Shown here one piece after another: positions 63,718 to 64,000 of a DNA stretch of 64,000 bases. How positions within the stretch are numbered: position 1 is the first letter of the stretch; the number at the start of each line of letters is the position of its first letter. Made by a program: the position numbers and the translations under genes. The DNA comes from Luteimonas wenzhouensis (GTDB lineage: Bacteria > Pseudomonadota > Gammaproteobacteria > Xanthomonadales > Xanthomonadaceae), in assembly GCF_007859305.1 (NCBI RefSeq), contig NZ_VOHE01000005.1:172280-236279 (forward strand), given 5' to 3'. The notes below the pieces were generated by a model that made no database searches, was not told the origin of the DNA, and was given only the letters and a program-made list of their open reading frames with translations.

Positions 63718-63741
63718 GGTCGCGGCTGAAGCCGCTCCTAC
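63718..63741. repeat. REP-like palindrome, copy 2
   Basis: Same sequence as the copy at 18058-18081 except one base (CTCCTAC against CTGCTAC): GGT, core CGCGGCTGAAGCCGCT, then the tail. It sits six bases after the DUF6159-like gene and 35 bases before the IS110-type transposase stop. IS110-group elements are known to use such repeats as targets. Confidence 0.88.
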
Positions 63742-63776
63742 AGAATGCGTGCGCCTTGTAGACACTCTGTTCCCAG

Positions 63777-64000
63777 TCAACCCTGCACAACCGCGAACAG
63801 CTTGCTGCCGTCGTAGCGTGCGGGGTTGCGCACCAAGGCCCACACGGCTGTGAGCAGCTTGCGCATCACCGCTGCCACGGCTTGCATCTTCTTCTTGCCC
63901 CGGGCCAGCAGCCGATCGCGGAAGGCCTTGGCATGCGGGTCGTGGACGATGGCGGTCAGGGCCGGCATGTAAAGCGCCCGGCGCAGGTACTTGTTGCCGT
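63777..64000 (-). mobile_element. IS110 family transposase, C-terminal end (continues beyond window)
   Basis: The visible 74 residues read GNKYLRRALYMPALTAI, then HDPHAKAFRDRLLARGKKKMQ and ending LFAVVQG. GNKYLRRALYMAA-type sequence with a following DP...F..RL...GK is the end of the Transposase_20 domain of IS110-type enzymes (DEDD N-terminus outside the window). The stop is at 63777. The element end should lie between this stop and the REP-like palindrome, but no terminal inverted repeat is expected or seen for this family. The gene is on the - strand and enters from beyond base 64000. Confidence 0.9.

Overview
The window is about 64 kb of very GC-rich DNA (roughly 70% G+C) from a gammaproteobacterium of the Xanthomonadaceae/Lysobacteraceae (Lysobacter/Luteimonas-like). 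This rests on codon use, on gene neighbourhoods (coxB-coxA-ctaG-coxC-SURF1-cox15-cox10; rpsU-yqeY-dnaG divergent from tsaD) and on a dispersed palindrome with core CGCGGCTGAAGCCGCT that is common in that family. No rRNA, tRNA or CRISPR was recognised. About 55 protein genes were called; the long frames antisense to them are by-products of GC-rich third positions.

Region 1 (1-9.1 kb): 3' end of an S9 prolyl-oligopeptidase-type peptidase, a GAF-GGDEF-EAL signalling protein with a degenerate GGDEF, a fused indolepyruvate oxidoreductase, a small membrane protein whose frame is broken at an 8-bp tandem repeat, and a secreted beta-lactamase-fold serine hydrolase. Region 2 (9.2-19.1 kb): a 1291-residue membrane patatin-like phospholipase divergent from an SGNH hydrolase, two small lipoproteins (one an I78 inhibitor), a Tet-type MFS exporter, a MltB-type lytic transglycosylase, and folE with a YchJ-like gene.

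Region 3 (19.1-28.4 kb) is a tripartite RND efflux locus read leftwards (two-TM protein, atypical SDR, periplasmic adaptor, RND pump, classical SDR, outer-membrane channel), divergent from a LysR regulator across a perfect inverted repeat. Region 4 (28.4-39.6 kb): quinone-reductase-like enzyme, MscS channel, lipocalin, a carboxymuconolactone decarboxylase/ECF41 sigma factor/MFS operon, an unknown membrane protein, htpG, a TonB-like protein and a small orphan gene.

Region 5 (39.6-51.5 kb): putA (without a DNA-binding domain) divergent from a complete aa3-type cytochrome c oxidase structural and assembly cluster, including a 47-residue membrane protein, a Sco-like protein and the heme O and heme A synthases. 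Region 6 (51.5-54.4 kb) looks accessory and decaying: a GyrI-like protein, two adjacent pseudogenes (DUF2200 and GFA-type), each with an internal deletion, and a UGT-type glycosyltransferase. Region 7 (54.7-64 kb): dnaG, YihY, a GNAT, tandem GC hairpins, yqeY, rpsU, tsaD, folB, a second MscS-type channel, folK, a DUF6159-like membrane protein, and the end of an IS110-type element beside a palindromic repeat.

No clearly new multigene defence or biosynthetic system is visible. The best leads are the broken 8-bp-repeat gene, the efflux operon with an active-site-altered SDR, the ECF41 operon driving an MFS pump, the membrane patatin, and the paired internal deletions.
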